Below are positions 8,602 to 17,171 of a DNA stretch of 64,000 nt, one piece after another; position 1 is the stretch's first letter, and every line of letters begins with the position of its first letter. The notes under the pieces are model-generated. The model did not search any database and had not been told where the DNA came from. It saw nothing but the letters and a program-made list of their open reading frames with translations. Made by a program: the position numbers and the translations under genes. Source of the DNA: SZUA-370 sp034003955 (GTDB taxonomy: Bacteria > Spirochaetota > Spirochaetia > Treponematales > UBA12059); the NCBI GenBank assembly GCA_034003955.1, contig JAVEXO010000012.1, forward strand, positions 1 through 64,000. The letters are read 5' to 3'.

Positions 8602-9570
8602 CTAGAAAGGTATGGATGCGTTTCCCTGCCATGCCTCTAAGGCACTGTGGAAACCACCCGCTACACTAAAAAGTTGATTGAGGCTCTCATAGTTGCCTGA
8701 TAGGAAGGAAGCGCTCAGTGTGCACAGTGTCTGTCTGCCATAGGTTTTTAGTATCCAGACGGTGAATGCGTTGCAGGAGGAGTAGAATTCTGCAGATTTC
8801 TGAGGCATGTCATAGGTGGCCATGATGATCTCGGCCTCTCGCTTGAGTATATCAGAGTCAGGATCGGTATAGTGGCGTGTCGAGACGGTGGCAAAATCAG
8901 ACCAAGCCTTATCAATGCTGCCTCCGTTCAGTACGGAAAGTGAATACATATCGCTGGCGAGCAGGGCGAATACCTCGTCTATGAATCTGAAGGCGAATCG
9001 TATGTCAGGATCGAATGATCCGTCATTACTGAATATAATCGCCACCGAAGCAGGTGCGTTTACCGCCGCTATCGCATGGGTGTATGCGTGCAAGACAGAT
9101 TTATGCCATTGCTCATCGGCGTTGACGAATACGTATGAGCCATCCTGAGCCGTGACTGAGCTACTTACGAGCTCGTTGGCGTAGAAGTTGGTGCTGATCG
9201 ATCTAAACAGGGTAAAATCGGATGATGGTCTATTCCGTAGGCGTTTCTTGACGAGTGGATCGTTGGCGCTTATGACGCCATAGTGTCTTTCTGCCATGAA
9301 ATAAGCCGCCGGTCCCTTGTTTGGCCTAGTCTGTATAAGGCCGGCTTTCAAGAGGAATCCAAGCGTGGCTGTGTCTATGTCTTTGACAATATCATCCCGT
9401 AGGTTCTTGCCTATGTACTTGTCTAAGAAAACAGGAGTCTCATCGATACGAGTCTCTATGAAGCGGCTCTGAACTCCGGGCGATGCAAGCATGACTATGG
9501 ATAGTATCAGTGCTGAGCCTAGGCAGAGAATTATCAGCTTTTTAACAGTATCTATGAGTCTTGAATTCAC
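8602..9570 (-). CDS. Membrane-anchored protein of unknown function
   Basis: The chosen start is GTG at 9570, with GAGG 7 nt upstream, giving 322 residues; the open frame continues to 9819 but this would overlap the divergent DUF1015 gene. Residues about 8-31 (KKLIILCLGSALILSIVMLA) form a signal anchor, so the remaining 290 residues probably face the periplasm. There is no family I can name. The body includes helical stretches with HAYTHAIAAVNAPASVAIIFSND and a C-terminal segment resembling a peptidase-fold helix (FYSSCNAFTVWILKTYG), but no HExxH-type motif is present. It is co-directional with the EamA transporter. Confidence 0.7.
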   Translation of the reverse strand: MNSRLIDTVKKLIILCLGSALILSIVMLASPGVQSRFIETRIDETPVFLDKYIGKNLRDDIVKDIDTATLGFLLKAGLIQTRPNKGPAAYFMAERHYGVISANDPLVKKRLRNRPSSDFTLFRSISTNFYANELVSSSVTAQDGSYVFVNADEQWHKSVLHAYTHAIAAVNAPASVAIIFSNDGSFDPDIRFAFRFIDEVFALLASDMYSLSVLNGGSIDKAWSDFATVSTRHYTDPDSDILKREAEIIMATYDMPQKSAEFYSSCNAFTVWILKTYGRQTLCTLSASFLSGNYESLNQLFSVAGGFHSALEAWQGNASIPF

Positions 9571-9648
9571 CTTATAACCTCGCGGCGGAATAGTAGCCCT
9601 TGGCGCTCTGGATGCGCAAGAGTAGGCTAAGCGATAGCCTATCCGGAT

Positions 9649-9679
9649 TTGACCATTATGCGTAATACTTGCATAATGG
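9649..9679 (+). promoter_or_regulatory. Promoter with overlapping palindromic operator in the divergent region
   Basis: TTGACC (9649-9654), 17-bp spacer, CATAAT (9672-9677) drive the DUF1015 gene. A perfect inverted repeat, CCATTATGC (9653-9661) and GCATAATGG (9671-9679), centred at 9666, spans from the -35 to the -10 box, a position where a dimeric regulator would block transcription. The regulator is not identified. Confidence 0.5.
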
Positions 9680-9734
9680 GCGGTCTCCGGAGTAGCGAAA
9701 GCTTCCGTGCTGCATGGAGAAAAAGGAGAACTGT

Positions 9735-11072
9735 ATGAATGATACCAAGAAACGATTGGCGTCCCTAGGCGTCGCCGTCCCTGAGGTGTATTTGCCCTCG
9801 GCAGGGACCGATTATGCAAAGTGGGCGGTTGTGGCTTGCGACCAGTATTCCAGCGAACGGGAATACTGGGATGAGGTAGCTACCCTCGTAGGGCAAGCTC
9901 CTAGCACGCTCAATCTTATATTCCCCGAGTGTTTCCTTGAAGATGACGACAAGGCCAGAAGGGTAGAGAGGATCAGGGCGGCTATGAAGTCGTACCTCGA
10001 TGCCAAGGTGATGTCTCCCAGGGAGCCTGGATTCGTGCTTCTGGAGAGGATTACGCCGTTTGAGAAGCATCCCCGTAAGGGGCTCCTCATATCGGTAGAC
10101 CTGGAGGCCTACCAGTACGGCAAGGGTGTGACGAGTAAGATTCGTCCTACAGAAGGCACCATCGTCGAGCGCCTGCCTCCTCGTATGGACATACGCCGCG
10201 GCGCCGCCCTCGAAGTGCCGCATATAATGCTCTTGATAGACGATCCTGAGCGTAGTGTCATAGAACCGCTCTATGCCAAGTTTGAAACACTGCCTAAGCT
10301 TTATGACTTCAAGCTGATGAAGGACGCAGGCCATGTCCGTGGCGCCCATGTCACCGAAGAGAGCGATATAGCCGCAATTGCGACCGCACTAGAGGCCATA
10401 GCCGATAAGAAGGCTTATGAGGCCAAGTATGGCTCGCCTGACGTGCTTCTCTTTGCGGTGGGCGACGGTAACCATTCCCTGGCGACAGCCAAGGCTATTT
10501 GGGAGGAGACTAGGAAGGCCGGTGCTGCTGATCCGACAATCATGGATCATCCGGCTCGCTACGCCCTTGTAGAACTAGTCAATATCTACGACGAAGGCCT
10601 GCCCTTCCATCCCATACATCGCGTGTTGTTCAAGGTTGACGAGAAGGTTCTTCTGTCGGAGCTGGAATCCGCCGGGGCAGTGATTGAGAAGATGAGCTGG
10701 AAGGATGCCGTGGCCAGGACGGATGAGGATGCGCCTGGGGAGCATCGCTTTGCCATCATATCTCAGGGGGGTGCAGCATTGATACGGTTCTCCCATCCCA
10801 AGGCCAACCTTGCGGCGGGTACCATCCAGGAGATACTGGACGCCCACCTCAAGTCACACCCTGCCACCGTCATAGATTACATCCATGGCACCGATAGCCT
10901 GGAAGCCTTGGCCAAGAAGAGCGGCAACCTGGGTCTGTATCTGCCGCCTATAGACAAGTCAAGCTTCTTTGGCACGGTCATACGCGATGGTGCTATGCCG
11001 CGCAAGACATTCTCCATGGGTGAGGCTCCCGAGAAACGCTTCTATATTGAGTCAAGGAAGATAATCCGCTAG
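9735..11072 (+). CDS. DUF1015 family protein
   Basis: A 445-residue soluble protein of the DUF1015 family. Recognisable features are the N-terminal VVACDQYSSEREYWDEVATLV, a central LFAVGDGNHSLATAKAIWEE and a C-terminal VIDYIHGTDSLEALAKK. The strictly conserved GDGNHSLATAK stretch suggests a phosphate- or nucleotide-binding site, but the reaction is unknown. The family is commonly found near serine or folate metabolism genes in anaerobes; that link is not evident here. The start at 9735 has AAGGAG upstream and is preferred over the in-frame ATG at 9714. A strong terminator follows. Confidence 0.85.
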   Translation: MNDTKKRLASLGVAVPEVYLPSAGTDYAKWAVVACDQYSSEREYWDEVATLVGQAPSTLNLIFPECFLEDDDKARRVERIRAAMKSYLDAKVMSPREPGFVLLERITPFEKHPRKGLLISVDLEAYQYGKGVTSKIRPTEGTIVERLPPRMDIRRGAALEVPHIMLLIDDPERSVIEPLYAKFETLPKLYDFKLMKDAGHVRGAHVTEESDIAAIATALEAIADKKAYEAKYGSPDVLLFAVGDGNHSLATAKAIWEETRKAGAADPTIMDHPARYALVELVNIYDEGLPFHPIHRVLFKVDEKVLLSELESAGAVIEKMSWKDAVARTDEDAPGEHRFAIISQGGAALIRFSHPKANLAAGTIQEILDAHLKSHPATVIDYIHGTDSLEALAKKSGNLGLYLPPIDKSSFFGTVIRDGAMPRKTFSMGEAPEKRFYIESRKIIR

Positions 11073-11096
11073 ATATTTTTTTATGCCCAGGTTTTT

Positions 11097-11118
11097 AGGG
11101 AGGCGCTTGCGCCTCCCT
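11097..11118. terminator. Bidirectional Rho-independent terminator
   Basis: AGGGAGGCGC/GCGCCTCCCT stem (11097-11106 with 11109-11118) followed by a T-rich run on the plus strand. It separates two convergent genes and the A-rich flank on the other side may serve the minus-strand gene too. Confidence 0.8.
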
Positions 11119-11122
11119 GTTT

Positions 11123-12742
11123 TTATTTTTTAAGGAGGCTAGCGAGCCAGGTTTGGCATGCTGGATCTCCAAGCTGGGCATCCAGGGTAGCCTTGAGGGC
11201 AGTATCTTCCTTGCCCAGGAGGAACACGACGTCGAGGGTGGTGGCAGACTCGAAGCACGGGACGATGTTGTCTGAGAAGTAGTGTTTTGTCAGGTATCGG
11301 CCTACCATGCTTTCTGTAAGGGCGCAGTCGGCCTTATCCCATATAACGGCGGCAAAGGCTTCTATGTCGTTATCGGCCATGACGAGCCGGCAGGCATAGC
11401 CCGCGAGACAGTCAGCCGCATAGGAGCCTTTCTGGACGGCGACACGCTTTCCGCGTATGTCATCGAACGAGCGGAGGCTAGAGGCGGCTGATCCCCTTGA
11501 GAAGACGGTAGGTCGGAAGGTGGCGAAGGGCAGGGATGCTATGACGGGTTTGTTTGCCAGAAACACGTTAGGCCAGCCAACATTGGCTACGATGCGGACT
11601 CTGCCGGCTATGAGATCTTCCAATGCGTCTGCGAACTGTAGCGGCCTGAACTCGGGGACTAAACCAGCTTCTGAGAATATATGCTTTACAGCGTCTATGG
11701 CGATACCCGCTGACTGGCCCTCATGGATGTATACCCATGGCGGATACCCTGCGTCATGGGCAATGGCTATGGTATCAAGGCAGGCTTCGCTACTGAAGTT
11801 TGTAGAGAGCTCGATGCCTAGTTCGCTCATGGCAGACTTTAATGACCGGGAGCTTCCCTGGACGGCTATGACCGAGGACTTCTGCCTCTCTATGTTGCTG
11901 TGAATCAAGACTGAATTTTCTGTCAATAATCTGGCAGATTCAGAAAGCTCATCCATGGATGCCGCTATGTCGCCCGAGCTCTTGGTCTGCGATAAAAGCG
12001 AGTCTCTAATGTCTTTCATGTTAGAAGCGGCTCCGGCTATTCCCGTGGAGCTGAGAGATAGGTCGGTCCTGGACTCGTCTATGCGTTTGCTTAGTTCTGT
12101 CTTGCGCTCGTCAATAGAAGCAAGCCCACCGGTAGCCTCGTCCATGCCGGTTCTCAGTTCTTTCAAGAGACCGGCTGCAATTTCTGTTAGGTCTTTGCTC
12201 TTGGCCGCCAGTGATTTTACTTCATTGGCAACAACCTTGAAACCTTTGCCATGGGCTCCTGCCCTGGCGGCCTCTATGGCGGCGTTGAGTGACAGAAGGT
12301 TAGTAAGCTCAGATATTTCTTCTATCGAACGGAGTGCGCTATCTATTTTATCTATACTGTCGGCTACGCGCCTGAATACGCCTACGAAGACAGAAAATCT
12401 TGAATCCATGGCGCCTAGAGCCTGAAATCCGGTTTCTATTGAATTTAGGGCTCTCAGGGCCGCTGAATCAGCCGCCCCGAGGCGCTCATCGATGACGCCC
12501 GCCGCCTCGGCTATGTCTTCTATACTACCCTTCAAGAAGCCAAGGCCCGAGTCTATGCTACGTATGGCTTCAAGGTTGGCAGCGTTTACGTCCAGGCTTG
12601 CCTCGAAGAAGTCGGTGGTTAAGTCAGACTCCATCGATAGCGACCATATATGATCGGCAAGCTTTCTATAGCGTTCACGCAATACTGCGTTCATGGACAT
12701 AAGCCTCTCGCCTGAATAAGGTGTAGGTGTTTTTTGTTCCAT
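11123..12742 (-). CDS. Soluble methyl-accepting chemotaxis protein with C-terminal periplasmic-binding-type domain
   Basis: From the ATG at 12742 (GGAGG 5 nt upstream) the protein has 539 residues and no membrane segment. Residues about 25-300 form a helical chemoreceptor signalling region; the tip motif is ISELTNLLSLNAAIEAARAGAHGKGF, which contacts CheA/CheW. Residues about 320-538 resemble a type 2 solute-binding fold of the SBP_bac_3 class (GYPPWVYIHEGQSAGIAIDAVKHIF, then RGKRVAVQKGSYAADCL). Ordinary receptors place the sensor at the N-terminus outside the membrane; here it lies at the C-terminus and inside the cell. It may sense an internal amino-acid-like ligand. CheW is encoded in the same window at 50288. 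Confidence 0.8.
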   Translation of the reverse strand: MEQKTPTPYSGERLMSMNAVLRERYRKLADHIWSLSMESDLTTDFFEASLDVNAANLEAIRSIDSGLGFLKGSIEDIAEAAGVIDERLGAADSAALRALNSIETGFQALGAMDSRFSVFVGVFRRVADSIDKIDSALRSIEEISELTNLLSLNAAIEAARAGAHGKGFKVVANEVKSLAAKSKDLTEIAAGLLKELRTGMDEATGGLASIDERKTELSKRIDESRTDLSLSSTGIAGAASNMKDIRDSLLSQTKSSGDIAASMDELSESARLLTENSVLIHSNIERQKSSVIAVQGSSRSLKSAMSELGIELSTNFSSEACLDTIAIAHDAGYPPWVYIHEGQSAGIAIDAVKHIFSEAGLVPEFRPLQFADALEDLIAGRVRIVANVGWPNVFLANKPVIASLPFATFRPTVFSRGSAASSLRSFDDIRGKRVAVQKGSYAADCLAGYACRLVMADNDIEAFAAVIWDKADCALTESMVGRYLTKHYFSDNIVPCFESATTLDVVFLLGKEDTALKATLDAQLGDPACQTWLASLLKK

Positions 12743-12851
12743 CCCGGCCTCCATGTGTACCATTACTCCGCTTAAACAGTGCATTGCGCTACCTGTTTCC
12801 TTATTGTAGCACTAATAAATATACCTTAGAAGCTTTTTAACCAAGGAAGAA

Positions 12852-12878
12852 AAAAACCGCCTGGAAAAGGCGGTTTTT
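12852..12878. terminator. Terminator downstream of oppF
   Basis: AAAAACCGCC/GGCGGTTTTT stem with a 7-nt loop (12852-12861 and 12869-12878), flanked by A and T runs, 21 bp past the oppF stop. It ends the opp operon on the minus strand. Confidence 0.8.
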
Positions 12879-12899
12879 ATAATCATATCTTACAGTAGC

Positions 12900-13913
12900 T
12901 TATTCAGGGTCATGGTACAGATAGCAGGCTACCTGATGGCCAGAACCGGCATCCTTGAGCTTTGGAACGCTCTGGGCACACTTGTCCATTCTCTTGGAGC
13001 AGCGATCGTAGAAGTAGCATCCGGTCCTGAGTTTGTCTGGTGAGGGTACGTCTCCGGTGAGGATGATGCGCTGTCGCTTGCGTTCCACCTTGGGGTCTGG
13101 AATTGGCGCTGCGGAGAGCAGAGCCTGGGTATAGGGGTGGAGCGGCTTCTTGTATAGTTCTGCCGAATCAGACAACTCGACTATGACGCCGAGATACATG
13201 ACTGCTATCTTGTTGGAGATATACTGGATGACAGCAAGGTCATGGGCAATGAACAGGTAGGTTAGGCCAAATTCTTCCTGCAGATCTTTAAAGAGGTTGA
13301 GAATCTGGGACTGGATCGACACGTCGAGAGCCGATACCGGCTCATCGCAGAGCAAGAGATCCGGTTTGAGGGCCAGGGCCCGGGCGATGCCGATACGCTG
13401 CCGCTGGCCGCCGGAGAACTCATGCGGATAGCGGTTTTTAAAGAAGCGAGAGAGGCCAACGCGTTCCATAAGTTGCTCTACACGCTCGTCTATCTCTGTC
13501 TTGGACAGGCTTAGAAGCTTGGCCTTTGTAAAGATACGCATAGACTCCGAGATGATGTCCCGGGTGGTCATGCGGGGGTTAAGCGAGGCGTAGGGATCCT
13601 GGAATACTATCTGCATGTCCTTGCGAGCCTTCATCACCTCGGCCGGGCTGGCTTTGGTAAGATCTTTTCCCTTTAATAGGACGGTGCCGGTAGTGGGCTT
13701 GTACAGCTGGGCTATGGCGCGAAGCGTTGTAGACTTACCACAGCCTGACTCACCTACCAGGCCGAGCGTCTCGCCCTTCTTGATTGAAAGATCTACGCCG
13801 TCTACGGCATAGATGAAGCCCTTCTTCTTTGTCCACATCGAGCCCGTGTTATACGGGAAGTGCATCTTGAGGTTTGTAACCTCAAGCAGGTTTTCATTGG
13901 TATTGGCGGACAT
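12900..13913 (-). CDS. oppF: Oligopeptide ABC transporter ATP-binding protein OppF
   Basis: A 337-residue cytoplasmic ATPase subunit of the peptide importer. It shows Walker A (GESGCGKST), the ABC signature (FSGGQRQRIGIARAL), Walker B (LLLCDEPVSALD) and the C-terminal oligopeptide-transporter extension with the conserved cysteine cluster (CYFYDRCSKRMDKC). Together with OppD it hydrolyses ATP to drive uptake through OppBC. It is the last gene of the operon oppA-B-C-D-F, starting directly after oppD, and is followed by a terminator. Confidence 0.93.
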   Translation of the reverse strand: MSANTNENLLEVTNLKMHFPYNTGSMWTKKKGFIYAVDGVDLSIKKGETLGLVGESGCGKSTTLRAIAQLYKPTTGTVLLKGKDLTKASPAEVMKARKDMQIVFQDPYASLNPRMTTRDIISESMRIFTKAKLLSLSKTEIDERVEQLMERVGLSRFFKNRYPHEFSGGQRQRIGIARALALKPDLLLCDEPVSALDVSIQSQILNLFKDLQEEFGLTYLFIAHDLAVIQYISNKIAVMYLGVIVELSDSAELYKKPLHPYTQALLSAAPIPDPKVERKRQRIILTGDVPSPDKLRTGCYFYDRCSKRMDKCAQSVPKLKDAGSGHQVACYLYHDPE

Positions 13914-14897
13914 CTATTTCCCCTCCCCATACAGCCAGCATGCTACGTTCCGTTTTGGACCGAGTTCGGCCACCTTCGGGTACTTTGTCTTGCAAATATC
14001 CATCGCACGCTCGCAGCGTGGGAAGAACGGGCAGCAATCGGGCAGGTCTATGACGTTTGGTGGCTGTCCTGGTATGGAGTACAAGCGTTGTTTAGTAACC
14101 CGGTCAAGACGAGGCACGCTCTTTATGAGGCCCTGTGTATATGGGTGTTTGGGATCGGCGAATATGTTATCTGCCGATCCACGCTCTACGATTCGTCCGG
14201 CGTACATGACGCATATATGGTCGCACATGCCGGCTACTACACCCAAGGAGTGGGTGATGAGTATGACGGCCGTGCGCAGTCGTGCCGAAAGTTCCTTGAT
14301 GAGTTCCAGGATCTGAGCCTGGATGGTGACATCCAGGGCCGTCGTCGGTTCATCGGCTATGAGGATTTCCGGTTCGCAGGACAGGGCCATGGCTATCATC
14401 ACGCGCTGGCGCATACCACCAGAGAACTGGTGGGGATACTGGTCTATGCGTTTCTCTGGAGCGGGAATTCCGGCCAGGTTGAGCATCTCTATGGCCTTCT
14501 CCTTGGCGGCCTTCTTGTCCAGGCCCTGGTGGAGCATGAGTGTCTCCACCATCTGGGTGCTGATGCGGAGGAAGGGGTTGAGGCAGGTCATAGGGTCCTG
14601 GAATATCATGGATATCTTGTTGCCACGCAGCTTTCTGACCTCTTCATCGCTCATCTTGAAGATGTCCTTGCCGTTGAACAGGACCTCTCCGCCGGCGATC
14701 TTCCCCGGTGGGCTCGGTATGAGTTTCATGATGGCCAGGTTGGATACGCTCTTTCCAGAGCCAGACTCACCCACGATACCGAGGGTTTCGCCTTTGCTGA
14801 CTTCGAAGCTCACGCCATCTACGGCCTTAAGGAGCCCCTCGTCAAGTTTGAAGTATGCCTTCAGGTCTTTGACCTGGAGTATGACGTCATCGGTCAT
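13914..14897 (-). CDS. oppD: Oligopeptide ABC transporter ATP-binding protein OppD
   Basis: A 327-residue ATPase with Walker A (GESGSGKS), signature (FSGGMRQRVMIAMAL), Walker B (ILIADEPTTALD) and the OppD/DppD C-terminal domain holding the PFFPRCERAMDIC cysteine motif, which in related proteins binds an iron-sulfur cluster. It lies 12 bp after oppC and its stop abuts the start of oppF (13913/13914), consistent with coupled synthesis of the two ATPases. Confidence 0.93.
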   Translation of the reverse strand: MTDDVILQVKDLKAYFKLDEGLLKAVDGVSFEVSKGETLGIVGESGSGKSVSNLAIMKLIPSPPGKIAGGEVLFNGKDIFKMSDEEVRKLRGNKISMIFQDPMTCLNPFLRISTQMVETLMLHQGLDKKAAKEKAIEMLNLAGIPAPEKRIDQYPHQFSGGMRQRVMIAMALSCEPEILIADEPTTALDVTIQAQILELIKELSARLRTAVILITHSLGVVAGMCDHICVMYAGRIVERGSADNIFADPKHPYTQGLIKSVPRLDRVTKQRLYSIPGQPPNVIDLPDCCPFFPRCERAMDICKTKYPKVAELGPKRNVACWLYGEGK

Positions 14898-14909
14898 TCG
14901 ATGGTCTCC

Positions 14910-15995
14910 TTATGATCTATTCTTGCTCTGAGGATCAAGAGCATCACGCAGTCCGTCTCCCAAGAAGTTTATGGCAAAGAGGAAGACGGTCATGGATATG
15001 GCCGGCACCAGGAGGCGCCATGGATAGAGCTGCATGCCCTGTACGCCTTCACTGACGAGCGTGCCCCAAGAGGCCATGGGTGCCGAGATGCCGAGACCCA
15101 GGAATGACAGGAAGCTCTCACTCATGATGAAGCTAGGGAACTGGAGGGTTGCGTAGATGATTATGATGCCAAGTGAGTTGGGTAGGAGGTGCTTGAAGAT
15201 GATGCGACCCGAGCCGGCTCCCATCGACTTGGCAGCCTCGACGAATTCAGAGTTCTTGAGGCTTATAACCTGACCGCGGACGACACGCGATATTGTTAGC
15301 CAGGATATCATGGCTATGGCCAGGAACAGCACGAAGATGCTGTTGGAACCAGTGGGTAGCATAGACATGATGATGATTACAAGGAGCATGTAGGGTAGGC
15401 TGTACATCAGGTCTACGAAGCGGCCTATGAGGTTATCGAGCCAACCACCTATATAACCGCCGAGTGAACCCAGGAGTATGCCTATGAAGGCGGCGGTAAT
15501 AGTTCCTATGAGGCCGATCATTATAGATATCTGACCGCCATAGATGGTGCGCGCCAGCATGTCACGTCCAAGGTAGTCGGTGCCAAAGATGTAGACACGT
15601 TTATGGATAGGGTCTGTGTCTATCTCGCCTTTGAGCTGTATTATCTCAGCCTGTATCCGCTCAAGGTCCTGCTTGAGGTCGGGTCTGCCGCTTTTAAGAA
15701 TAGCGGTATTGAGTTCTACGACTCTCTTGTCAAGCTCAGAGAGGGCAACGACTCCTGCCGGTCTTGTGGAAGGCGGGAGGTTGATATGGAGCATCTCCTG
15801 CTCTGTGTAGCTCTTGAAAGGCAGCAGGGCTGCTCCGAAGGTTACTACGAGATAGATGCTTACTATCCACATGCCCAGTACTGCCATTTTGTTGCGCTTC
15901 AGGCGCTTCCAGGCGTCTGCCCAGAGCGAGACCGGTTTGACGTATTGGTTGAATTCATTGACGACTTTGTCGTTTGTCTTTTGGATTGACGGCAT
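14910..15995 (-). CDS. oppC: Oligopeptide ABC transporter permease OppC
   Basis: A 361-residue membrane permease of the BPD_transp_1 family. An N-terminal OppC_N segment (KRNKMAVLGMWIVSIYLVVTF) is followed by a soluble loop (about residues 65-135, charged) and five further membrane segments; the EAA motif that contacts the ATPases is EAAKSMGAGSGRIIFKHLLPN. The loop is longer than in Escherichia coli OppC. The gene follows oppB by 9 bp. Confidence 0.92.
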   Translation of the reverse strand: MPSIQKTNDKVVNEFNQYVKPVSLWADAWKRLKRNKMAVLGMWIVSIYLVVTFGAALLPFKSYTEQEMLHINLPPSTRPAGVVALSELDKRVVELNTAILKSGRPDLKQDLERIQAEIIQLKGEIDTDPIHKRVYIFGTDYLGRDMLARTIYGGQISIMIGLIGTITAAFIGILLGSLGGYIGGWLDNLIGRFVDLMYSLPYMLLVIIIMSMLPTGSNSIFVLFLAIAMISWLTISRVVRGQVISLKNSEFVEAAKSMGAGSGRIIFKHLLPNSLGIIIIYATLQFPSFIMSESFLSFLGLGISAPMASWGTLVSEGVQGMQLYPWRLLVPAISMTVFLFAINFLGDGLRDALDPQSKNRS

Positions 15996-16004
15996 GTCGG
16001 CTCC

Positions 16005-16934
16005 TTATTTATAGGAGATGCGGGGGTCGAGGAGGCCGTACAGGATATCCACGACGAAGTTGGCGGTGATGAGGATTATCGAATACACGATAACGTCACC
16101 CATGATGACCGTATAGTCGCGGTTGAGCGCAGACTGTACGAATATTCGTCCTATACCCGGTATTACGAAGATCTGCTCTACGACTACAGAACCGGTAATG
16201 ATGCCGGAGAAGGCCGGACCCAGATAGGTTACGACTGGAAGCATGGCTCCTTTAAGCACATGCTTGCGTATGACGACACCTTCCTTAAGACCCTTGGCTC
16301 TGGCTGTCCTGACATAATCAGAGCGCAGCACCTCTATGAGAGAGCCTCGAGACATGCGTGCTATGTATGCAAAGTATGGCAGCATCAGGGTGGCGACAGG
16401 CATGATCAACGTGAGGGCACCGGCTCGGCTGTTTATCCAGCCAGAGGTAGGGAGCCACTTGAGGGTAAGTGCAAAGACAAGCATCAGTATGGGGCCTATT
16501 ACGAACAGCGGTATAGAAATACCCAAGACGGCAACCGACATGGCCGCGTAGTCCTGCCACTTGTTCTGCTTTAGAGCCGACATGATGCCTACCGACGTAC
16601 CAAGCATAAGGGCGACCGCCAATGCTATGGTTCCTAGCATTATGGATACGGGGAATGCATTACCAATCAGGTCGTTGACTGTCTGGTCCTTGTAGCGATA
16701 CGAAGGGCCAAGATCGAATTTGAGTACGTTGCCGAGGTATCGGAAGTACTGGTTCAAGAGAGGCTCATCCATGTGGTACTTGTGCATGATGTTAGCCATG
16801 ATCTCCGGCGGAAGTTTCTTCTCGCTGGAGAACGGCCCGCCTGGGGCAAGCCTGATAAGAAAGAAGCTGAACGTCACGATGATAAACAACGTTGGGATGA
16901 CGCTCAAGAATCTGCGGACGATGAATCTCGACAT
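16005..16934 (-). CDS. oppB: Oligopeptide ABC transporter permease OppB
   Basis: A 309-residue membrane permease with six hydrophobic segments. The N-terminal signature RFLSVIPTLFIIVTFSFFLIRLAPGGPF and the EAA loop (TARAKGLKEGVVIRKHVLKGAMLPVV) are typical of OppB/DppB. It pairs with OppC to form the membrane channel. It lies 237 bp downstream of oppA, behind a hairpin that would lower read-through. Confidence 0.93.
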   Translation of the reverse strand: MSRFIVRRFLSVIPTLFIIVTFSFFLIRLAPGGPFSSEKKLPPEIMANIMHKYHMDEPLLNQYFRYLGNVLKFDLGPSYRYKDQTVNDLIGNAFPVSIMLGTIALAVALMLGTSVGIMSALKQNKWQDYAAMSVAVLGISIPLFVIGPILMLVFALTLKWLPTSGWINSRAGALTLIMPVATLMLPYFAYIARMSRGSLIEVLRSDYVRTARAKGLKEGVVIRKHVLKGAMLPVVTYLGPAFSGIITGSVVVEQIFVIPGIGRIFVQSALNRDYTVIMGDVIVYSIILITANFVVDILYGLLDPRISYK

Positions 16935-17133
16935 CGTTGCCTCGCTTATTAAGGGTACGGGCCTACCTTAGGAAGAGTAGATCCCCTCGTGGTGAAGCAT
17001 CCCGGAGGACGGCCACGAGTTTGAAAGTATATACCTGAAGACTGATTTGCGCTATAGGAAACACTCTCAGGATTGTAAAAATGAAACAACATTTTGATTT
17101 GTAAAATAAAAATTTATGATGGTGCCTAAAAAA

Positions 17134-17155
17134 GCCCGGCGCAAAAGCGCCGGGC
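17134..17155 (-). terminator. Hairpin between oppA and oppB (partial terminator)
   Basis: GCCCGGCGC/GCGCCGGGC stem with an AAAA loop (17134-17142 and 17147-17155), followed on the minus strand by six T. It lies just past the oppA stop. In opp operons such a hairpin lets the binding protein be made in excess over the membrane parts; this role is inferred. Confidence 0.8.
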
Positions 17156-17171
17156 CAGAAGCTTACGCTTA

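Noticed and set aside
13860..14915. 351-codon plus-strand frame opposite oppD
   Set aside because: It is antisense to a clear oppD reading frame and has no protein-family character.
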